The position numbers and the translations under genes are program-made. A stretch of DNA of 64,000 nucleotides from Terebella lapidaria (lineage: Eukaryota > Annelida > Polychaeta > Terebellida > Terebellidae). The notes below the pieces were generated by a model. The model was not told the origin of the DNA. It saw only the letters and a list, made by a program, of their open reading frames with translations, and made no database searches. This document shows, in pieces, positions 1-11,226 of this stretch (position 1 is its first letter; every line of letters begins with the position of its first letter). The stretch spans positions 5,677,001 to 5,741,000 of the forward strand of contig OX424563.1 in NCBI GenBank assembly GCA_949152475.1, in the 5' to 3' direction.

Positions 1-635
1 AATTACTGCTGACCCTCCAGTCCTGGACCACCAAATGTCTTGTTCACGGTCCTATACGTCTATAGGCAGGTGCTGTATTCATCGACCCCTGTACGGCTGT
101 TTTTCCACATTTAGGTGTTCATTTGGCGTTTTCAATCAGACAAAAACAACATATTAAAAATAATTTGAATGTTTTCTATTGAACCATGACAAATTTCATA
201 ACAAATTCCAGAAGAAAACGTATTAGAAGCGAGGGAAATACACCGGATTCAGACGATTTTGACAAAGTCGTAATCATGCAACGACCCCTGGTGGATATTA
301 AAGAAAATCTATGATTTAGCTCACCAAACTTGACTAAAATAGTTCACATTCAATGAACACCTAGCATGCGTTTTCGTTTGACCAAGTCTTCAACTGGCGC
401 TGAGATTGAGAGGGGTCGATGATTACAACAGGGGTCGTTGAAAGTGCACGCGACTATACGGGCCGTACGGCTATGTTCGTCAAAAACATGCGTCGTGCCT
501 CCCATGCACCGACTACCGTGCATGTTTTGAGAAAAATAGCATAGGTGCGATCAAAACAAACATTTTCAACCCAAAAGGAATACTGTTGAGTTCTATTTTA
601 TAGCTATTAACCTAGCAGATATGTTATTCTATTAA

Positions 636-1157
636 CTCATTCACTGCCGGCGACGAGTTATCTCGTCGCCCAAACGTCACGATCTGTGTGCCGGCGACGA
701 GATATCTCGCCTAGGAGGATTCCCCACATGGAAAAACCTGGTTTCAGTTTCGTTTATTAAAGATCTATTCCATTCGATAGGTGGCGCCTCAGGCACTGCC
801 TAGCTAGTTTGTACTTCGTTTTTGTTGACAATATGAACAATTCAGACATATTTCTGACAACTACTTCTTGTTTTTCAAATTATTTGAGTGAATTTTCATC
901 AATTCTGGGTAATGCCCTATATATTGAGAACAGTATGTGAGAACAGTATGTGAAAATAGCAAGAGCTGATACTTGGAATATTGTTGTTGTTTTCAAGAAA
1001 TCAGTCTTATTATAAGCTGATTATCAAAAGTTAGTTGTGTTATTATTGATCTTGGAATAAAAATGATCTCTTCTAAAATTGGGAATTTTTCATATTTTCT
1101 AAAATTAATGTGGCACACAGGCCTTGAAACCCAAAAATTATCATGGCAGTGAATGAG
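636..1157. mobile_element. piggyBac-like MITE with TTAA target duplication
   Basis: A perfect 13-bp terminal inverted repeat, CTCATTCACTGCC at 636-648 and GGCAGTGAATGAG at 1145-1157, is flanked on both sides by TTAA (632-635 and 1158-1161). TTAA duplication is the hallmark of piggyBac transposition. The left subterminal region carries the palindrome GGCGACGAGTTATCTCGTCG and a second related GGCGACGAGATATCTCG block. The element is 522 bp and non-coding, so it would need a transposase in trans. Confidence 0.68.
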
Positions 1158-1635
1158 TTAAGCCCCGCCAGCTTTCAGGCTGCATTGTGTGCCATTTCCA
1201 CAAAACATCGACAAGCATATTACTTGACGATTATTTTGCGGAAACAAGTGGGCGAAAATTGGTGAATTTAGTGACATTTATCCACATATTTGTCTGACAA
1301 TCATTTCTTGAACAAAGAAAACACATTCCCCGACCTACTTATGTTACAATCACCAAGTTATCATAGAACAAAGTACAGCGAAACGCAAATACCAGCTGAA
1401 CACTGGGATTGTGAAAATCTGCATCGCCAAAGGCCATGTTTTTGCGATGGCACCATGCATGTTCATCACTACACATATATAATATGTGATCAGCCGTGAA
1501 TGGGTCAGGCCCAGCCCTTCAGGTCTGGACATTAACAATAAAATCAGGCTTAACAGGAAGCAAAACCAGAAAGTGAATATTTTTTCGAGATATTATGTAT
1601 ATTAGGCCTAATCGACGGCACGTGCCCCGGATCTA

Positions 1636-1683
1636 ACCCCCAGTGGCTCTCCACCTAGGAGTCGGTGGTGGGCGACTGGGGGT
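1636..1683. other. Stem-loop
   Basis: ACCCCCAGT at 1636-1644 pairs with ACTGGGGGT at 1675-1683. An inner CCACC/GGTGG pair can extend the stem. It does not fold as a tRNA cloverleaf. It could be a decayed transposon end. Confidence 0.3.
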
Positions 1684-2956
1684 CATAAACATATCTACCT
1701 GCACAAATCCAACACATACCAAGATCTGATATTCTGATACATGGTAGCTACAATGTGTACATATACAGGCACATACACACTTGGGATTTTCTTCATCCTG
1801 TGATAATATGTAACTCTACTTAGCCCTCGTAAAACCAAGCTATAGTTATGAAATGGTTATGTTTGGTTATGTGAAATGTTCTTTGCCGTCTCTGAGAACA
1901 AAGAACATTTGAATCTTATTAAACATATCAGAACTATCTATAAAGTACAGAAATATGGTTAATTGTATATTTAAAATACCCCCAAAATGCCATTTTCACA
2001 GGGGAAAAACGATATCCACGTATGTCTATAGATAATAATAACAAAACAATAAAACATACTGACAAAACCGAATGTATCTGCACTATATACAATATCGTTA
2101 TAGTTTTCATATTGACCTACGTAGTCATACTTATGGATGAAATTAGCGATTGCAGACTCGGAACAAACTGATATTTTTAGTGGTATACATCCCCGGGGCC
2201 GGTATCCCTTATTCTCCACCCTATAGGCCTACTAGTAAACGTAGGCCTGCGTGTACCATCAGGAAATAATTTTGAAACAGTCAGAAAATTAAAACTGCTT
2301 TATTCAGGTGAAAAATTGTGTCACTTATAAACTGTTTATCCAGCTGTATACTATAGTATATAGGACGAACTGGTTCAGGACTCCGGAGAAGAAACTTGCG
2401 CATTTAATGAGCATGCGTGGTGCCACCGCGTGGTTGGTGCGGAGCATGGTAGGTGCCAAACACAGATTTTTCAATACGCAAATTCTCGCTCAATATTGTA
2501 GCAACATCAATGAAATATTTACAGGCGATTAGTTATATTCTTATTCCGTTCATCGTACAATCAATATTCGCTCGACAAGTGAATATTTGGTCAAATTAAT
2601 AATTTTTTCAGTGGACTGAATCACGTTTGTCGCACAGTGCCCTGCTTCTTGTCGATGTTTTGAAATAATAACAACACCTATGTACATTATATAGATGTAT
2701 ACCGACCAGGTAGATTACATTTAATATTAATATCTATATCACAAAACATCACTGCCTATTTAAAATATTGAAAACAACAATTTTCACCACACCGTTCGCA
2801 TCGCCGCCGTTTGTTGTTATTAACATGCACGGTGCATGGGAGGCACGACGCATGTTTTTGACGAACATAGCCGTAGACGTATAGGACCGTGTTGTTTTTC
2901 ATCAGTTTTATCTTTAAAGATTACGGTTAGATTTTTAGGGAATTTTGTGCATAGAT

Positions 2957-3600
2957 CTATACTCTGATTTTTCTAACTCGTTTACACCGTTTTTGGGCGA
3001 TATTTTTGCGATGTTTAATGGTATCGTATTGTAACTTGGCATACTTCACCTGGAGACCAAACGGCATTTTTCTGCAAACTTTCAGACTTCTGAAGCTCAT
3101 GGAACTGTGAGAGTTAGCAATCTACTGCAATGATAAATTTTCCCTGAAATCCTGTCGTTTGCATGTCAACAAATATTGTTTTCCTTTGGCATGTGATGGG
3201 CGATTCTGTTTGGATAATTTGCATAGGGGCAAGGGCTAGGATTTGGGACTGCCCACGCAGCTAAACTGATTCGAAATGACTCGCACATGCAGGCACCTTG
3301 ACGACAACTGACAACCCGATCCCCCTATTATGACTAATTTGAACTTGTCCATTTGGATTCCGTCATAAGTTATCGAGAACCAAGCAATATGTCGGTGCCC
3401 ATGGTTCAAGCAAATCCTCGCTTAAATAAAACTATTGTGTTTTGAAAGAAACAGATAGCGTTCCGGAAGGCAGGTTTGTGTAAATTAATTGCCGTTCGTA
3501 CCACAGATATGCAATATTCAGATGAATAGTTCGCTCCAAGTTACTCGACTGAACTAAAGGCAAAAAACGGTGTAAACGAGTTAAAAAAATCAGAGTATAG
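2957..3600. mobile_element. MITE F copy 1 (long TIR, about 644 bp)
   Basis: Both ends carry an inverted repeat of more than 30 bp, beginning CTATACTCTGATTTTTCT and running through AACTCGTTTACACCGTTTTT. A second full copy lies in the opposite orientation at 55427-56067. The terminal CTA/TAG makes a TA target duplication plausible. No transposase is encoded. A short open frame inside both copies differs mostly at amino-acid-changing positions and is not treated as a gene. Confidence 0.75.
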
Positions 3601-4575
3601 ACTCTACCTGAAATTGAAAACAATCTCACAGGGAGGATTTTTTTATTCGCATTTTCTTTTACAAAATGCCAACCATTCTAAAAAAAAAAGACCAATTAGG
3701 CAATTAGGGAATTTTGGACTTTTTTTTATATAAGGCCATGATTGATTGTTTTACAAACCCGCCGACTCCACATAAAATCGGCCAATAAGAAATAAATTCA
3801 GCAGTTCCTCTTTTGATTTTGATTTTACCCACCGACTGGAAAAAAATGCACAGATAAAAATATGAAGCATCAAAATGATAATTCTTTGCCTTCATGGTTT
3901 TGCGAAGGAATAGTCTCTTTTCACCAATTCAAACCGATTATATGTATGTCTGTCTGCATGTGCATTCGACTATGGTTTTGCTACAATGACTTACTCATAT
4001 TTCTTTCCAGATATCACGGACATGTCCCAGTTGAATATAACTGATAAGCCATATATTTTTATTATTCAAGGGTGCAATATTCGAGTATCATTTCTTTGTG
4101 TACTTTTACAGGTAGATATTCAGAATTTAAGCCCGTAGTATTATGTAACTTTCACATTTAAATTTTCAAAGAATTTTGACAGCCATTTTGAACTTAAAAT
4201 TTGGTCTACCAACTGTTACCCATCATAGCCACATTGTCTCATTCTCATGTGGTATAGTCACCAGGTGCAGCAGTACAGCAGTTTTCTGAATCGTCTAGAC
4301 CTGTGGCAAGTAGATGGTGAAATATTAAAATGAACCAGGAAATGAAATGTGATCAGATTTTTGTTGTTTTTGAAAATAACAAACTGCAATGTGCTTTATG
4401 ATGGTTGTCGTTTTTCCGGTATTGATTTCGACACATAGACGAGTTGAATTTGGATATTTTACTCACTATCACCCAAATACATTCATTGAAGTCAAGCTGA
4501 AAATTTGATAAACTATGTCAAGCACGCTGGTAAATGAAAGTGTAAGAAATGACCAATTTTTCACTGCTGCATTTT
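3601..4575. other. AT-rich stretch without recognised features
   Basis: No coding exon, RNA gene or repeat shared with the rest of the window was recognised here. The sequence is AT-rich with short homopolymers. Confidence 0.4.
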
Positions 4576-4576
4576 T

Positions 4577-6119
4577 AGGTTACCGGACCTTTGGTCCGAT
4601 AACCTATTGGCATGGCGTTGCGTCCGTCGTCCGTCCGTCCGTCCGTCCGTCCGTCCGTCCGTCCGTCCGTCCGTCCGGCGTTAACATTTTTATCTTTAAA
4701 GTTAACGATCGAATCTTTCTGAAATTTTGCACAAAAATGCCTAAAAATATTTTGAGAAGGAGGTATTTTTTTGTTTTTTGATTTTCGCATTTTTTTCAAA
4801 ATGGCGGCTGTTTTTGTCGAAAAACGCTCAATTTTGGACTTTGACGGCCATTTTCTCAAAAACTGTCTGATCAGTTTTGAGTTTTTGGTTTCAAAAGATT
4901 CCTCTCATATACCTTTGTGATATGTATAAGTTTGGTTGCCCTAAATCTGCCGGTTTCCGTGTGGCGGCCATTTTGAATTTTTGGCGGGTCGGCGAAAAAA
5001 AATTTTTTCGCCCCAGATCGCATTACTATCCATTTTGGGCCATTTCTAGAGCAAAAAAAAATTTTCACCCTTTGAAAAAAATTTTGGACTTAGAAAATTT
5101 TCGGCACTTTTTCCCTTCATAATGGGAGCTGTCCAGACTGTACTCATAGAACGCTTGAAGATAGAGCTTAGAAATTGGCACTTTCAAATGGGAAGTCATA
5201 TATGGCGATTTGTGTGGTGACCTTGAATTTGACCTTGGATGACCTTGAAAGGTCAAAACAGCCATTTTTGGGTCGAAAAACGCTCAAATTTGCACCTGGT
5301 CTGTATTTTCTCAAAAACTCTCTGATCAGTTTTGAGATTTTTGCTTAAAAAGATTCCTCTTATATACCTCTGTGACGTGTATAAGTTTTGTTGCCCTTGA
5401 ATCGCCGATCTCAGTGTGGCGGCCATTTTGAATTTTTGACGAGTCGGCGAAAAAAAATTTTTTCGCCCCAAATAACATTACTATCCATTTTGGGCCATTT
5501 CTAGGCAAAAAAAAATTTTCACCCTTTGAAAAAAATTTTGGACTTGGAAAATTTTCGGCACTTTTTTCCTTCATAATGGGAGCTGTCAGGACTGCACTCA
5601 TAGAACGCTTGAAGATAGAGCTTAGAAATTGGCACTTTCAAATGGGAAGTCATATATGGTGACTTGTGTGGTGACCTTGAATTTGACCTTGGATGACCTT
5701 GAAAGGTCAAAACAGCCATTTTGGGGTCAAAAAATGCCCAGATTTGCCTTTGTAGATGAAATGCTTGCAGATAGAGCTCATGTTTGCATTATGAACATAT
5801 AGGAAGACATATATGGCACAACTAATGATGACCTTGAACTTGACGTCAGATGACCTTGAGTGCCAAATGTCTGACTTGGAATGTGTAAATTGACCTGAGC
5901 GGCCTAAACGATTCCACCCAACATATAGAATATCAAATGCCGCACACATACATGTAATGGTTACATCGAAGTTCATACGGATGACCTTGATTGGTAAATC
6001 CCAAGGTCATATGTTTACACTGCGAACCTTGATTGGTAAATCTCAAGGTCTGTTACCTGCCAATGCTGCCATGGCCAAACCAAAATTGTCCGGTAACCTA
6101 TCTTAGCCTTTGGGCTAAT
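4577..6119 (-). mobile_element. Family A hairpin-ended element, copy A1
   Basis: The left end is a hairpin (GGTTACCGGACC, loop TTT, GGTCCGATAACC, 4578-4604). The right end has GTCCGGTAACC followed by a second small hairpin, TTAGCC-TTT-GGGCTAA (6103-6118). GGTTACCGGAC and GTCCGGTAACC form subterminal inverted repeats. A (CGTC)n tract follows the left hairpin, then blocks rich in AAAATGGC and TGACCT. I assign minus orientation because, in pearl/DINE/HINE elements, the 3' end is the hairpin next to the ACGG tract; read that way it ends in CTAA. There is no ORF for Rep/helicase, so it is non-autonomous. Confidence 0.75.
4620..4678. repeat. (CGTC)n / (ACGG)n microsatellite
   Basis: A tetranucleotide tract of about 14 units lies directly inside the terminal hairpin of copy A1. 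The matching tract is longer in A3 (8106-8198) and short in the copy at 42088-42121, so unit number varies between otherwise near-identical copies. Confidence 0.9.
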
Positions 6120-6559
6120 TTCTTTGATGCAACTCCAGTGTAAGTTCTAGAATTTTTTTTCAACTTTCTAGCTCAAAACATGAACCAGTTCATATGAACC
6201 TGTGACTAAGAAACGCGCTCAAACAGGTGAAATACTAAATAAAAAGACTGTTTCTGAATGAGTTATCATGTTTAAAGCTCAGAAAATGATGCCTAAATGC
6301 AAAATATGCAATCATAGTGCGTACCGAGATCTACACGCCACCAAATCGATCTCACGAAATTGCCGGTCTTTGCGGTGAGTGCTATGCGTGATTAACAACA
6401 TTATTGACAGTCGTTATTCAAACGTGATTTTCGTCGCATTTTGTATGTCACTCGACAGAAACGAACGATTTTCGGAGTTTCTAATAATTCGAACAATTTC
6501 AAAATTAATTATTTTTAGGCGTTCGTACTAATCGATTAATTCAGCAGAATTTTTTTTTT

Positions 6560-8061
6560 TAGGTTACCGGACCTTTGGTCCGATAACCTATTGCCGTGGT
6601 GTTGCGTCCGTCGTTGTCGGCGTCCGTCGTCGTCCGTCGTCCGTCAACATTCATATCTTTAAAGTTTACGATTGAATCTTCCTGAAATTTTGCACAAAAA
6701 TGCTCAAAAATATTTCGAGAGGGAGGTATTTTTTAGTTTTTTGATTTTCGAATTATTTTCAAAATGGCAGCCATTTTTGACGAAAAACAGCCAATTTTGG
6801 ACTTTGACGGTCGTTTTCTCAAAAACTGTCTAATCAGATTTGAGATTTTTGTTTCAAAAGATTCTCCTTATGTACCTCTGTGATGTGTATAAGTTTGGTT
6901 GCCCTTGAATCGCCAGTCTGCGTATGGCTGCCATTTTGAATTTTCGACGGGTCGACGAAAAAAATTTTGTTCGGCCCAAATCGCATTACTATCCATTTTG
7001 GGCCATTTCTAGACAAAAAAAATTTTTTCACCCTTTGAAAAAAATTTTGGACTTAAAAAATTTTCGGCCCTTTTTTCCTTTCATAATGGGAGCTGTGAAG
7101 ACTGTACTCATGGAACGCTTGAAGATAGAGCTTAGAAATTGGCACTTTCAAATGGAAAGTCATATATGGCGACTTGTGTGGTGACCTTGAATTTGACCTT
7201 GGATGACCTTGAAAGGTCAAAACAGCCATTTTTGGGTCGAAAAATGCCCAAATTTGTCTTATCTCGAAAACTGTCTAATCAGTTTTGAGATTTTTGTTTC
7301 AAAAGATTCCCCTTATGTACCTTTATGATGTGTATAAGTTTTGTTGCCCTTGAATCGCCGATCTCCGTGTGGCGGCCATTTTGAATTTTTGACAAGTCGG
7401 CGAAAAAAACTTTTTTCGCCCCAAATAGCATTAATATCCATTTTGGGCCATTTCTATGCAAAAAATTTTTTCACCCTTTGAAAAAAATTTTGGAATTAGA
7501 GAATTTTCGGCACTTTTTTCCTTCATAACGGGAGCTGTCAGGACTGTTCTCATAGAACACTTGAAGATACAGCTTAGAAATTGGTACTTTCAAATGGGAA
7601 GTCCTACATGGCGATTTGTGTGGTGACCTTGAATTTGACCTTCGATGACCTTGAAGGGTCAGAACAGCCATTTTTGGGTCAAAAAATGGCCAGATTAGCC
7701 TCTATAGATGAAATGCTTGCAGATAGAACTCATGTTTGCATTATGAACATATAGCAAGACATATATGGCACAACTAATGATGACCTTGATCTTGACGTCA
7801 GATGACCTTGAGTGCCAAATGTCTGACACGTAATGTGTAAATTGACCTGAGCGGCCTAAACGATTCCACCCAGATATATCTTTGTATTATGAACATGTAA
7901 TGGTGACATCGAAGTTCACACGGATGACCTTGATTGGTAAATCTCAAGGTCATTTGTTCACACTGCGTACCTTGATTGGTAAATCTCAAGGTCTGTTACC
8001 TGCCAATGCTGCCATGGCCAAACCAAAATTGTCCGGTAACCTGTCTTAGCCTTTGGGCTAA
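6560..8061 (-). mobile_element. Family A element, copy A2
   Basis: Same layout as A1: hairpin at 6562-6588 and right end CTTAGCCTTTGGGCTAA closing at 8061. It is inserted after an oligo-T run. The microsatellite has degenerated to CGTCGT-type repeats, and copy A2 differs more from A1 and A3 than those two do from each other, so it is an older copy. It ends six bases before A3. Confidence 0.75.
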
Positions 8062-8067
8062 TTTTTT

Positions 8068-9637
8068 AGGTTACCGGACCTTTGGTCCGATAACCTATTG
8101 GCATGGCGTTGCGTCCGTCCGTCCGTCCGTCCGTCCGTCCGTCCGTCCGTCCGTCCGTCCGTCCGTCCGTCCGTCCGTCCGTCCGTCCGTCCGTCCGGCG
8201 TTAACATTTTTATCTTTAAAGTTAACGATCGAATCTTTCTGAAATTTTGCACAAAAATGCCTAAAAATATTTTGAGAAGGAGGTATTTTTTTGTTTTTTG
8301 ATTTTCTCATTTTTTTCAAAATGGCGGCCGTTTTTGTCGAAAAACGCTCAATTTTGGACTTTGACGGCCATTTTCTCAAAAACTGTCTGATCAGTTTTGA
8401 GTTTTTGGTTTCAAAAGATTCCCCTCATATACCTCTGTGATATGTATAAGTTTGGTTGCCCTAAATCTGCCGGTTTCCGTGTGGCGGCCATTTTGAATTT
8501 TTGGCGGGTCGGCGAAAAAAATTTTTTTCGCCCCAGATCGCATTACTATCCATTTTGGGCCATTTCTAGAGCAAAAAAAAATTTTCACCCTTTGAAAAAA
8601 ATTTTGGACTTAGAAAATTTTCGGCACTTTTTCCCTTCATAATGGGAGCTGTCCGGACTGTACTCATAGAACGCTTGAAGATAGAGCTTAGAAATTGGCA
8701 CTTTCAAATGGGAAGTCATATATGGCGACTTGTGTGGTGACCTTGAATTTGACCTTGGATGACCTTGAAAGGTCAAAACAGCCATTTTTGGGTCGAAAAA
8801 CGCTCAAATTTGCACCTGGTCTGTATTTTCTCAAAAACTCTCTGATCAGTTTTGAAATTTTTGCTTAAAAAGATTCCTCATATATACCTCTGCGACGTGT
8901 ATAAGTTTTGTTGCCCTTGAATCGCCGATCTCAGTGTGGCGGCCATTTTGAATTTTTGACGAGTCGGCGAAAAAAAAATTTTTCGCCCCAAATAACATTA
9001 CTATCCATTTTGGGCCATTTCTAGGCAAAAAAAATTTTCACCCTTTGAAAAAAATTTTGGACTTAGAAAATTTTCGGCACTTCTTTCCTTCATAATGGGA
9101 GCTGTCAGGACTGTACTCATAGAACGCTTGAAGATAGAGCTTAGAAATTGGCACTTTCAAATCGGAAGTCATATATGGCGACTTGTGTGGTGACCTTGAA
9201 TTTGACCTTGGATGACCTTGAAAGGTCAAAACAGCCATTTTGGGGTCAAAAAATGCCCAGATTTGCCCTTGTAGATGAAATGCTTGCAGATAGAGCTCCT
9301 GTTTGCATTATGAACATATAGGAAGACATATATGGCACAACTAATGATGACCTTGAACTTGACGTCAGATGACCTTGAGTGCCAAATGTCTGACTTGGAA
9401 TGTGTAAATTGACCTGAGCGGCCTAAACGATTCCACCCAACATATAGAATATCAAATGCCGCACACATACATGTAATGGTTACATCGAAGTTCATACGGA
9501 TGACCTTGATTGGTAAATCCCAAGGTCATATGTTTACACTGCGAACCTTGATTGGTAAATCTCAAGGTCTGTTACCTGCCAACGCTGCCATGGCCAAACC
9601 AAAATTGTCCGGTAACCTATCTTAGCCTTTGGGCTAA
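8068..9637 (-). mobile_element. Family A element, copy A3
   Basis: Near-identical to A1 and to the inverted copy at 40666-42168, indicating recent spread. It starts with the GGTTACCGGACC hairpin only six T/A bases after A2 ends, giving a head-to-tail pair. It contains two diverged internal repeats of about 450 bp, each carrying the AAAATGGC...TGACCTTGAA modules. Confidence 0.8.
8106..8198. repeat. (CGTC)n / (ACGG)n microsatellite
   Basis: About 22 uninterrupted CGTC units just inside the A3 hairpin. It is the longest perfect tract of this kind in the window. Confidence 0.92.
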
Positions 9638-10360
9638 TTTTTTATTAGCCCGACCACACATTTTCAGTAACTTTTATTTTTATTCCTTCCTACCGACCGA
9701 CTTAAAATATTTGAATCAAAAAAGTTTGTAAAACAATTAATTAAAAAATGATGGCCTAAATCATGCATTCCCCTTATGTACCTTTGTCGTGTATTACTGT
9801 ATATTTCAGTTACATTGCCCTATGAATCGCCAGTCTGCATGTGCATGGAGACCATTTTAAATTTTTGATGGGTTGAGGAAAAAGAGAAGTTTTGTCCCAA
9901 ATCAAGTCATTATTCTATTCACTTGCCATATTGAGCAAATAAAATGTTTTCTACCAAGGTATTCATAATGGGAGCTGTATGGAATGAACTCCTAGAATTT
10001 GAATGTTAAATTAGATGTTAGAGCCTAAATATTTGTACATTCAAATTGTAAATCTTGTATGGCAGACTCAATGGTGACCTTGAATGCTCAGTCTGTGACA
10101 ACCTTGAAAGGTCAAAACAGCAGTTTTGGTGGAAAAAAAAAACCAGTTGTTGCTCAACACTACACATTTCTCCAGTAATCTTTCTTAGCCCTTGGGCTAT
10201 GAATTAAACGGCAGGTTCAGTGGTGACCTTGAATGCTCAAAATGTTCTATAATAACCTCGAAAGGTCGAAACAATAATTTTGGTAAAAAAAAAAAAACCA
10301 GTTACACAACACTATACATGTATATTTCTCCGGTAATCTTTCTTAGCCATTGGGTGTTTG
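9638..10360 (-). mobile_element. Decayed family A-like remnants
   Basis: Recognisable family A blocks occur with many substitutions: AATCGCCAGTCTGCATGTG, ATTCATAATGGGAGCTGT, GTGACCTTGAATGCTCA. Two old right ends are present (CTTAGCCCTTGGGCTA near 10185; CTTAGCCATTGGG near 10343). These are ancient relative to A1-A3. Confidence 0.55.
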
Positions 10361-11197
10361 TATCAACTATATATATATTAACGTTCCAAGATTTTGGTTA
10401 GACGTAATGTGAAGCCTGAGGCAAAATTTTGACATACTAAAGTCTTTTTGGTTGGATAGTCGGATCATTTTGAAATTTTATTTGCTTACTTTTAATATAA
10501 AATTTTTTTTTTTTTCACTTCAAAGATCAACCAAGGTCAGTTTCATGGTCACTATTCAAAGATCATCTATATGACCTGCTATAAGTACTCTGTGAAATTT
10601 ACCCTCGCCACGATAGGGGGAGGGTGTTGCATCTGGGTTTGTCTGTCTGAAAACGAATGGTCCGATCGACTTGAAATTTATTGGGATGAAGCGGTATGAC
10701 TAGGATTTCTCCTCAATTTTTGTCAAAATGGAACAAAAATGGTTATGGTAACCGTAAAAGTGAAAATCACATAATTGGCTATAACTTCTGTTTTTATCAA
10801 TATTATTTTTCGGACCAATTTAATATTTTTGTTTGGCTAATTCCTGATAGTTTGGTATATGACCGATGGTCTTCAGACCAAACTCCCCATTATCGCCCAA
10901 GGTCGAAATTTGGTAGGTGGGAGGTTTAGGGGTAGGGGTGGGGGGGGGCTACGACTATTGTATGTTCTAGGATTCAAGGCCATTTCGCGAAGCCGGCTTT
11001 TAATTGTTTTTCGTCCAGGGGATATACCTTGATAAAAGAAACAATTCTGTGAAATTGTACAGCTCAACATCGAGCGACAAGGTCAAAGTCACAGAAAAGG
11101 TCAATTCAAAAAGTTGTGATAACTCAGGGGGAAAAATGTCACTGTAGAAGCTATATTGAGCCAAGTTTTGCTTACAACCTTTTTTTTTGTTTTCCAG
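10361..11197. other. Region upstream of eno4 coding exon 1
   Basis: Contains repeat-like text around 10600-11100 and a short G run near 10940. A polypyrimidine tract ending TTTTCCAG at 11191-11197 looks like a splice acceptor for the first coding exon, so a non-coding leader exon and the promoter probably lie further upstream. They could not be placed. Confidence 0.35.
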
Positions 11198-11226
11198 AAT
11201 TTTAGTGTCTTGTGCTAAATGCAGAG

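Larger units (their letters stand above)
43..2891. mobile_element. Possible TIR element with interrupted left arm (2.85 kb)
   Basis: The right arm at 2823-2891 is the reverse complement of two separated blocks on the left, 43-61 and about 466-536. Shared motifs are CACGGTCCTATACGTCT and CATGCGTCGTGCCTCCCATG. About 405 bp between the two left blocks looks like a later insertion whose own ends are loosely inverted (CATCGACCCCTG near 78, GAGGGGTCGATG near 411). No protein-coding region is recognisable inside. A TTAA-flanked MITE (636-1157) is nested within it. Element class and exact termini are not determined. Confidence 0.4.

Noticed and set aside
1636-1683. Possible tRNA or small structured RNA
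   Set aside because: Only a single 9-bp stem with a weak inner pairing; no anticodon arm, T-loop GGTTCGA motif or 72-base layout.
5707-9495. Near-identical open frames of about 60-94 codons at 5707-5976, 9226-9495 and 40808-41077, and around the CGTC tracts
   Set aside because: They fall inside family A copies and are identical only because the DNA copies are; they have no start context, domain or splice signals, and the tetranucleotide tracts create open frames in several phases.
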